This document shows positions 18,039 to 26,092 of a stretch of 44,415 nt of DNA, piece by piece (position 1 is the stretch's first letter; every line of letters starts with the position of its first letter). This DNA comes from a virus. Made by a program: the position numbers and the translations under genes. Where the stretch lies: IMG/VR virus record IMGVR_UViG_3300050026_000475, positions 1 to 44,415 of that record, one strand, 5' to 3'. The notes under the pieces are model-generated. The model saw only the letters and a program-made list of their open reading frames with translations, searched no databases and was not told where the DNA came from.

Positions 18039-20378
18039 ATGCGTTCTAACAGACTTAATGACCGATTAAACAAAATGGCTCTTGAGCAGACCGATAAAAA
18101 GGACTGGCCCAAGGATGAAAACCTAGAAGAGCTTGATGTTCCGGGTAACAAGGCTGTTTCGGTTTCTAAGAGTGGGAGTGCAGCTTGCAAGTGTGGTGAA
18201 GAAGGCTGTGCCGGTTGCGACAAAGACAAGAAAACCTCGGCCTGCACCTGTGGGAAACCCGGCTGCTCTGATTGCGGCGCAAAAAAGAATGCTGATTGGA
18301 TTGGTGATTTGGTTAAACAAACCGTGCAGTATCTGACTCAACACAGGAATGACCCTGATCTGATTGAGAAAATCCAACCCCTTCCACTCGCTCGCAAGGT
18401 CGGCCCCGCCGCTCTCCAGAATCCAGTCAATCAGTTTGTGCAGGATGGCAACTCTTCTGCACTGGCTGGAGAACTGGAAACTATTGTCCAAGGCAAGCGA
18501 ACAACTGCATCCAAAAAGAAAGCTGAGGAGTCCTCCGTGGAAATTGATGCCCCCAAGAAAACAGAAACCCCAGGCGAACAGCCCGAAGGGTTTGTTGATC
18601 CAAAACGTCCCATCCCTGCTGAAAAGCCGGTCAAACCATCTGCTGACAACGCTCCCAAGGCTGCAAATCCAGAGCTTCCTGGCACTCATCGTCGCGTAAA
18701 GCTGGATGAGAATACCGAGCCCGATCCATCCCCCACCGCATGGTCAGTGGACAATACTCGTGAACTTCAACACAAGGCGGCTGGCAATTTTGATACCAAG
18801 AAGCCCCCTGAAAATAAGGTTAACCCCGCACCTACCTCTTATTCGGTGGACAACACTCGTGAAACTCGGCGTGAAGTCAAGGAACTCACTACGGAAGAGC
18901 AGGATCAATTAAAACGTAAGAATGGCTCTGATTTGCAGGTTTTCACTCCCAAGACGGCTGAAGAGATTGACATGATTGTTGAGGCTTCGGGTTCATGGGT
19001 AGGCCATCGTCTAGCTACTGGCACTTTCCAGAGAGGAATGCCCAGTTTTATCATTAACGCCACCGAAGCCATCGCCGTAGTGTCCGCACAGGGCGATTGC
19101 TTTGACGCCCAGGCCACCAGTCCCACTAACAAGTATGCAGCCATCCTGAGCCCCTCCAAGCCCGCTAGCAAGTCTGCGGCGGGTGGTTCCTCAGAAGAGC
19201 CTGAGTCTGAAGAAGAAACCTCTGTTGACTCAGTTGTCGTCTCCCTACTTGAAGCCTGCAAGACCGAATGGACTAGCCTTGGAGATCCTGTCAACCCAGC
19301 TACTTGGCCAAAAGAAATTGACCGTGCGTTGCTGAGTCTTAATGACGAGATTGTCGCAGCAATCCAAAAGGTTGAGGATAAGTTAGTTGAAGGCGAGTTC
19401 TACAGCAAGAATGTAGATGAAGGTCTTGAGGGTGGGGGTAGCTCTGTTGGAGTTGGCTCTCTGAATGTTGCACCTCCTGAAGAAGAAGTTCCTGAGTCCC
19501 CTGAGTCAATGGAAATGGGTGAAGAGGGAATGGGTGAAGAGGGAATGGGTGAAGAGGGAATGGGTGAAGAGGAAGGTCTGAACACCGCAGCGGATGAAGC
19601 CGACGAGGCCCTCATTCCTGAGGCTCCGAAAACCGGTGGTTTGAAGAGTGCGGCGGCTAAGACAGCCGTAGAGTTTCCCGATGTCTCGGCTGCGGAAACC
19701 CGCAAAGCTCTGAAGTTTACCCAGTCTCTCAAAGAGGACATTGCCGACAAGTTTTTTGAGTTCAAGAAGATCGTCCAGGAAGCAAATGACTCCTCCTTGA
19801 TCAAGAATGTCGGAGAAGTTTTTGTTGGATTGAAGACAAAGCTCGAAGAAGTGGAGAAAATCCTTTCGAAGCAGATTCAGGTTCTTGAGACCGCTGAATC
19901 CGCCATTCAGGACAAGAAAGACCTCAATGCTAAGAAATCTTTCCTTATGGCTGACGGTGGAACTCCTTGTGAGAAGTGCGGCGAAACTGTGATGCACTCC
20001 CCCTATGGGAAGGCTGATGGCCCAGTCGTTTGCGACAAGTGCCAAGGTGGGAAGAAGGAAGAGACAAAGACTTCTTCAGACGAACGTGATAGCTGTTCTG
20101 ACCATGAGGGCACAGTAGAGAAGGAAGCTTCCGCTAAGAAGACCGCCGCCTGCCCGGTCTGTGAAGCCACGGTGATGCAGAACGGCAAGGATACCAATGG
20201 TGTCACATGCCCCAACTGCGCCAACAAGCCCTCCGTACAGACCCCAGGAACTCCAACAAATACGACTCCAGCCGCACCTAAACTGCCCCAGAACGGACCA
20301 GTCAGTCCATCTCCAATCAAGCAGTATGGCTCCAAGTCTAAGTTTAATGGACTGAATCTCGCTGCGGCGGGAGAGTAA
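18039..20378 (+). CDS. Large zinc-motif, low-complexity virion-region protein
   Basis: The 779-residue protein has two tandem CxCGxxGCxxC clusters near residues 48-60 and 68-80, long Pro/Lys/Glu-rich linkers, and a twice-repeated SVDNTRE motif. It also has a GMGEE repeat tract (about 492-512), a coiled-coil-like helix region (about 555-630), and two zinc ribbons near 643-672 and 704-730. It shares the CxCGxxGC type motif and DHEGT(V/I)EK with the protein at 37344. It lies between two tail genes, so a virion or assembly protein is likely. The function is unknown. The translated length is well supported by continuous coding character. Confidence 0.65.
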   Translation: MRSNRLNDRLNKMALEQTDKKDWPKDENLEELDVPGNKAVSVSKSGSAACKCGEEGCAGCDKDKKTSACTCGKPGCSDCGAKKNADWIGDLVKQTVQYLTQHRNDPDLIEKIQPLPLARKVGPAALQNPVNQFVQDGNSSALAGELETIVQGKRTTASKKKAEESSVEIDAPKKTETPGEQPEGFVDPKRPIPAEKPVKPSADNAPKAANPELPGTHRRVKLDENTEPDPSPTAWSVDNTRELQHKAAGNFDTKKPPENKVNPAPTSYSVDNTRETRREVKELTTEEQDQLKRKNGSDLQVFTPKTAEEIDMIVEASGSWVGHRLATGTFQRGMPSFIINATEAIAVVSAQGDCFDAQATSPTNKYAAILSPSKPASKSAAGGSSEEPESEEETSVDSVVVSLLEACKTEWTSLGDPVNPATWPKEIDRALLSLNDEIVAAIQKVEDKLVEGEFYSKNVDEGLEGGGSSVGVGSLNVAPPEEEVPESPESMEMGEEGMGEEGMGEEGMGEEEGLNTAADEADEALIPEAPKTGGLKSAAAKTAVEFPDVSAAETRKALKFTQSLKEDIADKFFEFKKIVQEANDSSLIKNVGEVFVGLKTKLEEVEKILSKQIQVLETAESAIQDKKDLNAKKSFLMADGGTPCEKCGETVMHSPYGKADGPVVCDKCQGGKKEETKTSSDERDSCSDHEGTVEKEASAKKTAACPVCEATVMQNGKDTNGVTCPNCANKPSVQTPGTPTNTTPAAPKLPQNGPVSPSPIKQYGSKSKFNGLNLAAAGE
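19515..19572 (+). repeat. 15-bp tandem coding repeat (GMGEE), four units
   Basis: The unit ATGGGTGAAGAGGGA begins at 19515, 19530, 19545 and 19560; the last copy is slightly altered. Units are identical at the DNA level, so slippage-driven copy-number change is likely. Confidence 0.9.
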
Positions 20379-20453
20379 AATGAACTTTATATCTACAGAA
20401 TCCTACTCTGAGGGTTCAATGCTTAACTTGCGTTCCAATAGGGGGATCTAAAC

Positions 20454-21140
20454 ATGGCCAATTCACCTTTCACCGATAGCTATCTTTACAGACAGGGGAC
20501 AACGGCCCAGACTAAGACCGTAATCTCCAGCCGCTTCAAGATTTTTACCCATGCGGTAGGAGTCGGCAAATTTGTGAAGATGGGTGTCACTTCCAGCTTC
20601 AATATCTCAGAATCAAAGAATGTGGAAGCCATTCGCGGTCTGGGTTATGGTGACATCGTTGCCGAGCTTGTGCCCGGTATCACCCAGCCGATGACGCTGA
20701 CGATTAACCGCACCGCACTCTACCTTGCCAACATCATGCAGATGTTGGGTTACAAGGCCGGTGTGAGCGGCTTGGTCCGTAGCCTCAAACATCACAAATG
20801 GCCATTTGATATCAAGACCGAGATCGCATTCAGCGAACTCGCCTCAAAGGCTCAGAATGTCGGTCAGGCAGACTTGGCTGATGTGGCCGCAGAGGGTGGG
20901 TTAAACAACTACGGCAACACCGGCCTCTATGCGGTCGTCACCATCTATGAGGGCTGCTGGATGGAGTCCTACACCTCTAACTTCCAGATTGAACAGGCAG
21001 CCGTTACCGAAGACGCAACCATCATCGTCACCGATGTGTTTGATGTCAACGGATCCGTTTACGGAGACTTCATTAACTCTGGTCTGGCTCCTTCAGATGT
21101 TACCGGTGCCTCGCTCCTCTTCTCTGGTACCACTTCCTAA
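20454..21140 (+). CDS. Tail tube protein
   Basis: This 228-residue protein shows features expected of myovirus tail tube proteins: a length near the family norm, an N-terminal region SRFKIFTHAVGVGKFVKMG, a beta-hairpin region with RGLGYGDIVAELVPGITQPMT, and a C-terminal beta segment (ATIIVTDVFDVNGSV). GGGGGATCT lies upstream of the ATG. It follows the sheath module and precedes the capsid module. It probably forms the inner rigid tube through which DNA passes. The stop overlaps the next start (TAATG), indicating coupled translation. Confidence 0.75.
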   Translation: MANSPFTDSYLYRQGTTAQTKTVISSRFKIFTHAVGVGKFVKMGVTSSFNISESKNVEAIRGLGYGDIVAELVPGITQPMTLTINRTALYLANIMQMLGYKAGVSGLVRSLKHHKWPFDIKTEIAFSELASKAQNVGQADLADVAAEGGLNNYGNTGLYAVVTIYEGCWMESYTSNFQIEQAAVTEDATIIVTDVFDVNGSVYGDFINSGLAPSDVTGASLLFSGTTS

Positions 21141-21823
21141 TGAATGAATTGTTGAAGAAGCACTCGCCCTCAGCCAATAAAGAGGCGGGCGCTTCTTTGC
21201 TTGTTCGTAAAGAGGCTGTGGACGCAGAATTGACCGAATTGGCCAGACCGGGTGTGGGAACTATCTATGACCGAGAATATCAGACTGGAGGGAACCCATT
21301 CGCTAATAAGCGACCCGCTAACCCCAATCAGAATGATGATGCGGTTCCGGTTGCCCCAGATTCTAAGGAAGTGACCGCTGAACTCCAGACTGAGATGGTT
21401 GGAGAGGGTGGGAAACGTCACCAACGCCACTATCCCATGAAAGACAACAAAATAATGTCCGAAACGACAAAAGAAGAAATTGGAGACGAGCAGGGTGAGG
21501 ATTGGATCCATCACCACAGCAGCTTGACGGCCAAAGTTCACTCTTATGACTTTGAACAGGATCGAAATCGTAAGATTGCAAATAGAGTGGCGGCTAACCG
21601 CTACTTCAAGCAGTATGTCTCGGCAGAAAACATCAAAACCAACAACGATATCCTTATGGTCAACATTCCTCGCGGAAAAGTTGCTCAGGCGGAGTTCAGT
21701 CCCACAGCCATGCTTCGTATGGAACGAGAACTCTCTACCACTTTGAATGTACGTGCTAAATATGCACATGTAGTGCTCAACGCTGGCTTCGATGGAGTTT
21801 GCTTCGAGTTCATGTTGGTTTAA
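21140..21823 (+). CDS. Hypothetical protein between tail tube and prohead protease
   Basis: This 227-residue protein starts in a TAATG overlap with the tube gene. The N-terminal half is charged and disordered (with NKEAGASL and RKEAVDAE), and a compact C-terminal domain runs from about SYDFEQDRNRKI to the end (FDGVCFEFMLV). The protease gene begins 2 nt after the stop region, so the three genes are probably translated together. The role is not recognised; a tail or head assembly component is likely from position. Confidence 0.55.
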   Translation: MNELLKKHSPSANKEAGASLLVRKEAVDAELTELARPGVGTIYDREYQTGGNPFANKRPANPNQNDDAVPVAPDSKEVTAELQTEMVGEGGKRHQRHYPMKDNKIMSETTKEEIGDEQGEDWIHHHSSLTAKVHSYDFEQDRNRKIANRVAANRYFKQYVSAENIKTNNDILMVNIPRGKVAQAEFSPTAMLRMERELSTTLNVRAKYAHVVLNAGFDGVCFEFMLV

Positions 21824-21824
21824 G

Positions 21825-22694
21825 ATGAAGAAGCAAGCCACTGGCGTTCTCTCAGACCCTATAATCAGCCTCACGCAGTGGGATAAACTGCACGGGGGGA
21901 AGTTTGGTCACAAGAACGCTTCTTTCTCTAAAATTGCTGGTAATACTTCCAAATATTTGCTCTCCCATGTGACCATTATGGCCTCTGTGATGTGCGAAAA
22001 AGATCCCACAGACTGGCTAATTGTTCCAGAATGCAGTTACTTGGTCAACAACAATGATGATGGCTGGGAAAATACAGTTTTAAAGATGTCCTATAGAAGT
22101 TTTGTTGGTGCATTTAATTTTCTGGAGCACTATCAAAACAGTAAAGCGGCGAAAGGCCACATCCTTGATGCCGTCCTACGTAAGATACACCTTAATTCTG
22201 AAGTTTGGGCCTATTTCGTGGATCTGCTGGTTGCAACCGATCTCTCTAATGAGGATCTGGTTCACAAGATCAGAAGCGAGAAAATAAAGTATCTCTCTAT
22301 GGGATGCACCACAGATTTAGTCGTCTGCTCCTACTGTGGGCAGCGAGTTACGGATAATGGCAACTACTGTTCTCACCTCCAATACAATAAAGGCTCATTC
22401 CTTCCCGATGATGATGGTATTCCTCGTCGTGTAGCAGAGTTGTGCGGCCATAAGACCCTACCAAATGGTGGTGTCCGGTTTATCGAAGCCAGTTGGGTCG
22501 CTATCCCTGCATTCCCCGGTGCCTCCGTTCAGAAAATCATTTCTACAGATTGGGAAGGCCCAAAAACAGCCTTTACCAAAGATGCGGAATTGTTAGACGC
22601 TAGTGGTCATCGGACCTCCAGCAAAGCTGCATCCCAACTAGTTCTACCCAAACCCTCAGCCCTCACGGCTGAACTTGGTCGCTTAAAGCTATAG
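21825..22694 (+). CDS. Prohead (capsid maturation) protease-like protein
   Basis: The 289-residue protein has an AAKGHILDAVLRKIH segment, then VDLLVATD and KIKYLSMGCTTD. The Ser of the SMG motif fits the nucleophile of HK97/T4-type prohead proteases, with an upstream His as partner. A CSYCG-x(n)-CSHL knuckle follows, and the later FIEASWVAIPAFPGA also fits the family as I know it. It is placed directly before the acidic scaffold-like gene and the capsid genes, the usual order. It would cleave scaffold and capsid N-termini during head maturation. ATG 21825 was chosen as the start just after the preceding stop; the frame continues upstream without a good site. Confidence 0.7.
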   Translation: MKKQATGVLSDPIISLTQWDKLHGGKFGHKNASFSKIAGNTSKYLLSHVTIMASVMCEKDPTDWLIVPECSYLVNNNDDGWENTVLKMSYRSFVGAFNFLEHYQNSKAAKGHILDAVLRKIHLNSEVWAYFVDLLVATDLSNEDLVHKIRSEKIKYLSMGCTTDLVVCSYCGQRVTDNGNYCSHLQYNKGSFLPDDDGIPRRVAELCGHKTLPNGGVRFIEASWVAIPAFPGASVQKIISTDWEGPKTAFTKDAELLDASGHRTSSKAASQLVLPKPSALTAELGRLKL

Positions 22695-22709
22695 TACCAT
22701 TAATAAACT

Positions 22710-22730
22710 AGAGAGTTAAAACAACTTTCT
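22710..22730 (+). other. Small hairpin in leader of scaffold-like gene
   Basis: AGAGAGTT, loop AAAAC, AACTTTCT forms an 8-bp stem with one G.U pair in the 85-nt gap before the scaffold-like gene. It could be an RNA processing or stability element; it has no T-run. Confidence 0.35.
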
Positions 22731-22779
22731 AACCCCAGGAATAGAGAGCCTATTTCACCACCAAAAAGGAGTCAGAACC

Positions 22780-24036
22780 ATGGCCGAAGATCGTAAGTCC
22801 CTGAAAGAACGCCTCGCTAGCATCCGAGAAACAAAACAGTCTACCCATAAGGAAGCTAAGATTCGCGTAGCCTCTGCATGGACGCTTGCCAAGTCGCTGC
22901 TTCCGACCGCTCCGAACGAAATCCAGTACAAACTCGCTTCCTCACTCTTGGCAAACAGCACCAAGTCTCTGACCGCAATGCTGCGTCAGACGGCCATCAA
23001 TGCTCATTATACCAAGGTTGCAGAGAAGTTCGAGCAGGTACACAAGGTCGAACTCAATGAGTTCCTCGAAGATGAGTCCTTCCTCAAGAAGATGAAGAAC
23101 GAAGTCGAGAAGGAATTGAAGAGCGAGCCCAAGACGGCCAAGACCAAGAAGGCTGATGAGACCGAAGAGCCCAAGGATGAGGCTCCGAAGGATGAGGCCC
23201 CCAAGGACGAAATGCCCCCGATGGACGAAATGCCTCCAGAGGGTGACGTTCCTCCAGTTGACGAAGAAATGCCCCCAACGGATGAGACGATGCCCCCAGT
23301 TGACGAGACGATGCCTCCTGAAGGTGGAGCCCCCGCTGGTGAGCCCATTCCTGACGAAAAGAAACAGGAACTCCAGGAAAAGATTGACAATCTTGAAGCT
23401 GATGTTACTTCCCTTGAGGAAGCGATTGAAGGCGAAGAGGAACTCGATTTCACCAAGATTTTCAATGAAGACGACATGGGCGAAAAAACCGATGCGTTGG
23501 CAAATGAAGGTGAGGGCGAAGAGTTTGGTGAAGACGGTCTCCCCGTTGAAGCTGATGGTGGTGCAGGGTTCTTCGGATCCGAGCCCAATGAGCTTGAAGA
23601 GGGTGGAGCAACTGCATCCCCAGAAGATTTCTTCCATCATGCTTCCCGCTATGACATCACTTCTCTTGACATTTTGCTTGCTGACTCCAAGACAGCCGCA
23701 AAGGTGCAGGGTGTGGATGATCCAATCGTAGAGCGCGGCGATATGGCTGATGACCTTCTAAATGAGGGTGGAGTGCCAGACTCTGAGGAAGACCATGAAG
23801 ATGTGATACTCTATGAGGTCCTGAAGACCTTGGGCGTGGATAAGTATGATCCGGGTGCCAAGCGTGAGGGTGAGCCAAAGCTCGAACCCCCCAAGAAGTC
23901 TGTCGCTTCCAAGACTCCTGGCAAGCCAGCCGCAAAAGCTGCTTCGATTCGCAGCCTCGGCAATGTCAAGACCGCCACGGATATGAGCAAAGAGCAGGCA
24001 ATGCTTGCCAACCTCGTCTTCACGGATGACATCTAA
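22780..24036 (+). CDS. Acidic scaffold-like capsid assembly protein
   Basis: The 418-residue protein has a basic helical N-terminus, then a long acidic proline-rich tract of DE(A/M)PP and TDETMPP repeats (about 130-190), a coiled-coil stretch (EKKQELQEKIDNLEADV), a further acidic region, and a basic C-terminal tail. Its position between the prohead protease and the major capsid genes, its acidity and its coiled coil fit a scaffolding protein, which is an inference rather than a motif match. AAGGAG precedes the ATG. A strong terminator follows the stop. THKEAKIR near residue 27 could be a protease site. Confidence 0.65.
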   Translation: MAEDRKSLKERLASIRETKQSTHKEAKIRVASAWTLAKSLLPTAPNEIQYKLASSLLANSTKSLTAMLRQTAINAHYTKVAEKFEQVHKVELNEFLEDESFLKKMKNEVEKELKSEPKTAKTKKADETEEPKDEAPKDEAPKDEMPPMDEMPPEGDVPPVDEEMPPTDETMPPVDETMPPEGGAPAGEPIPDEKKQELQEKIDNLEADVTSLEEAIEGEEELDFTKIFNEDDMGEKTDALANEGEGEEFGEDGLPVEADGGAGFFGSEPNELEEGGATASPEDFFHHASRYDITSLDILLADSKTAAKVQGVDDPIVERGDMADDLLNEGGVPDSEEDHEDVILYEVLKTLGVDKYDPGAKREGEPKLEPPKKSVASKTPGKPAAKAASIRSLGNVKTATDMSKEQAMLANLVFTDDI

Positions 24037-24064
24037 GTAGTAAGCGAATAGCTCTCTGAACTAT

Positions 24065-24091
24065 CAGCCCCTCTTACGAGGGGCTGATTTT
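24065..24091 (+). terminator. Rho-independent terminator after scaffold-like gene
   Basis: CAGCCCCTC, loop TTAC, GAGGGGCTG is a perfect 9-bp stem followed by ATTTTT. It separates the protease-scaffold unit from downstream genes. The descending arm contains GAGGGG about 9 nt before the next ATG, so the same bases might serve as a ribosome site. Confidence 0.85.
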
Positions 24092-24092
24092 T

Positions 24093-24545
24093 ATGTGGAC
24101 AAATGAAAGCAAAACTTGGGAGTTGATTTATATTCTTAAAGAAAAGAAGATGATGACTTCCAGGATTTGGAATTCGCTTAAACAGCGAACCTCTACGGCC
24201 AAGTTTTACTACTTCACCAGTCGTAATGGTTTTCAATTCTTTCAAAATAGAGTTTATACGGCTCAATATGTTAGAAATTGGATGTGGGTCTACGAACAGT
24301 TTAAGAACAAACTTTCTAACCCTAACGCCAATTACATGAATGTAAAATATCAGGTTAGTGTGGAAGACGTAGAGCACCCAGAAGGCTGTAAATGGGCCGA
24401 AGTAACTGGCCTAAACCTGGATGATATGGACTCCCTCTCCAGTCAGTGCGACACCTTCGCCTATCAGAGTGATGCGGAGCCGAAGGTGCTCAGGGAGTTC
24501 CCGTTGACCACATTTACTCAAAATAAGGCGGAATTGCTGTATTAA
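24093..24545 (+). CDS. Hypothetical protein after terminator
   Basis: This 150-residue protein has an aromatic-rich N-terminal half (KFYYFTSRNGFQFF, NWMWVYEQF) and a soluble C-terminal half (EDVEHPEGCKWAEVTG). The ATG at 24093 lies right at the terminator T-run; an alternative start is ATG 24150 preceded by AAAGAAAAGAAG. The stop is 3 bp from the end of the convergent GIY-YIG gene. It is not recognised. Its place between scaffold-like and capsid genes suggests a head-related or accessory role. Confidence 0.5.
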   Translation: MWTNESKTWELIYILKEKKMMTSRIWNSLKQRTSTAKFYYFTSRNGFQFFQNRVYTAQYVRNWMWVYEQFKNKLSNPNANYMNVKYQVSVEDVEHPEGCKWAEVTGLNLDDMDSLSSQCDTFAYQSDAEPKVLREFPLTTFTQNKAELLY

Positions 24546-24547
24546 CT

Positions 24548-25102
24548 CTATCTAGTTAATGACCAGCCCTCGTTCAAATAGTAATCAATCTGCTGATTTC
24601 TCACTCGCTTATACTTCTGTCCCTTATACATTTTTATTGTATTAGCAAACATTTCTTTCATTGATTGTCTCCACTCCTCATTGTTGGCCACATTATTATT
24701 CCCGCGCTTCTTTGCAATGGCTGACATTTTTTGTTTAGTTTCTTTCGAGCGTTTCACTCCAAGCTGAGACCCAGCGGTTACACAGGTATTATATAGTTCC
24801 ACTCCATCAGATTTCAGTTTTTCCAACCAATACTGCTCTCTAAGCAGGAGAGCTTCTCGGGTGGGCTCAGTAACCTCTATAACTGACCATTGGAATGCGT
24901 TGACTCCATATCTTTCCCACGCCCGACTTAAATGCTCATTACTGTGGATTTTTTTGTTAAGCTCATTATGGTGCCGCCGCCATCTTCGGTAGAAGTTCAG
25001 GGCTGAACCTATATAGCAGACTCCGCTCTCCTTATTATCTATGCGATACACCCCCGCCCTCATGTCGTACGGAAAGGGGTAGGTTCCCAATGGTCTCGCC
25101 AT
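24548..25102 (-). CDS. GIY-YIG homing endonuclease, free-standing
   Basis: This 184-residue protein has GVYRI (17-21) and CYIGS (29-33), the two halves of the GIY-YIG nuclease motif, with downstream Arg residues (YRRWRRH) and a Glu in LLLREQYW. A NUMOD3-type DNA-binding segment follows (GVKRSKETKQKMS). The start is supported by GAGGAG upstream (minus strand). It points away from the intron-split gene at 25269 and is placed 166 bp from it. Mobile endonucleases of this kind cleave intronless or empty alleles. I infer it may mobilise the neighbouring intron. Confidence 0.88.
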   Translation of the reverse strand: MARPLGTYPFPYDMRAGVYRIDNKESGVCYIGSALNFYRRWRRHHNELNKKIHSNEHLSRAWERYGVNAFQWSVIEVTEPTREALLLREQYWLEKLKSDGVELYNTCVTAGSQLGVKRSKETKQKMSAIAKKRGNNNVANNEEWRQSMKEMFANTIKMYKGQKYKRVRNQQIDYYLNEGWSLTR

Positions 25103-25159
25103 TATTTTTTCTCCTCATTAATAGAACGCGAATATCATGTGATAAAAGTAACCTTGTTT

Positions 25160-25167
25160 TATAAATA
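25160..25167 (+). promoter_or_regulatory. Possible T4-like late promoter box TATAAATA
   Basis: TATAAATA matches the T4 late promoter -10 octamer. It lies about 100 bp upstream of the capsid-adjacent split gene in a gap with no other gene. The octamer is expected about once per 44 kb by chance on both strands, and another copy lies inside a gene at 8766, so this is weak evidence. Confidence 0.3.
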
Positions 25168-25268
25168 CCCCTTCCTTCTTTGCACAAGCAACTTCACATT
25201 GTAGTGATCTCGCCACCTCGGCTGATCCGTGAAGAAGCGATAAAAATCAACTCATATAGGAGAGATTA

Positions 25269-26077
25269 ATGTATCTCGAACTTAGTGACTTGGGTCTTCA
25301 CAGTGGAAACGTTGTGAATGTAAGGTTTAAACTTGGAGAACGCTTAACAGATAATGCTGATGCCAATTCCAAACGAAGCCGGTCAATTGGTGCAGGATCG
25401 GAACGCTTAGAGGCCATAATAACCCACCTAAATTGAAAGCTAAGCTTTTAATATGGTGAAGGAATGGTCCAGACCACGAACACCCATTTGGGGTGGCGGT
25501 GAAAACCGAAGTGGTAGAGAAAAAAGCAAATATGGGGTTAAAACCATAAAAAGCTTAGAATAGTGAGTACTACGGTCAGAATGACGGAACTTGCGTCCCC
25601 AATCTGACTCTCACAGGTGATCCTGGGACTGATAATGCTGCATTGACTGCTGCTGGTTACACCTCTGGTGCAATCGTCAGTATTCTTTACAACGGGGCAG
25701 TTACCCCTGGCGTTCTCAGCCTGATCATCCACCCTCTGGACGGCGCAAACTTCCTCACCGGAGCCGGTCCAGAAGTGCCCTACGGCTTCCTGCTCTTGGG
25801 TGCTGGCCAGTTCTCGTCTTCCATTACCCCTTCGGGTTCTGGCAAGACCCCTGTGGTCCGCGCATTCCCCAAGTTCAAGGTTCCCTCCGCTCAGGTCACC
25901 GGAACCCCCCTCGTTGGTCAGCGTCTCTACACTGCTAACGTTGGTGGATCGATTGGTCCTGGCATGTTTACGGCTACCGCTGGTACCGCGAACACCGCTG
26001 GTTCCATCGTAGTGGGTATCTGCACCCACGCTATCTCTGCCACCGAGCCTTGGCTTGGCGTTGCCTCGTTCTTGTAA
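25269..26077 (+). CDS. Capsid-adjacent structural protein split by a group I intron (exons 25269-25304 and about 25568-26077)
   Basis: Exon 1 begins ATG 25269 with AGGAG 7 nt upstream and codes for MYLELSDLGLHS. The frame then enters intron sequence. Exon 2 resumes near 25568 and codes for about 169 residues beginning YYGQNDGTCVPNLTLTGDPGT and ending LGVASFL. The joined product would be about 181 residues, beta-rich and Gly/Thr-rich, directly before the major capsid gene, so a decoration or cement protein is likely. Exon 2 in frame must start after a G; 25568 or 25580 fit, and 25568 is preferred. Without splicing no stop-free frame links the start to exon 2. Confidence 0.7.
25305..25567 (+). 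ncRNA. Group I self-splicing intron (ORF-less)
   Basis: The 5' splice site is placed after U at 25304. Exon UUCACAGU pairs with GUUGUGAA inside the intron through loop GGAAAC, giving P1 with the required U.G at the splice point. GCCAAUU (25362-25368) pairs with AAUUGGU (25385-25391) as P4. GGCCAU (25412-25417) pairs with AUGGUC (25464-25469) as P7. AAAGC-UAA-GCUUU (25436-25448) fits P8, and CACCC-GGGTG (25481-25495) fits P9. GAAGGAATGGTCCAGACCA is typical of the P7 3' strand. The intron ends at a G (25567 preferred). P3 and P10 were not resolved. It contains no endonuclease ORF. Confidence 0.85.
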
Positions 26078-26092
26078 AGGGAGACAAATACA

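Noticed and set aside
20380-20451. 23-codon frame between the genes at 18039 and 20454, with GGGAG upstream
   Set aside because: Possible leader peptide but no coding signature; not enough support to call a gene.
22942-23640. Long antisense frames opposite the scaffold-like gene
   Set aside because: They arise from its repetitive acidic/proline codons and have no ribosome sites or recognisable motifs.
25103-25268. Possible tRNA or extra gene in the gap before the split gene
   Set aside because: No cloverleaf or coding frame was seen; it holds only a possible promoter and the leader.
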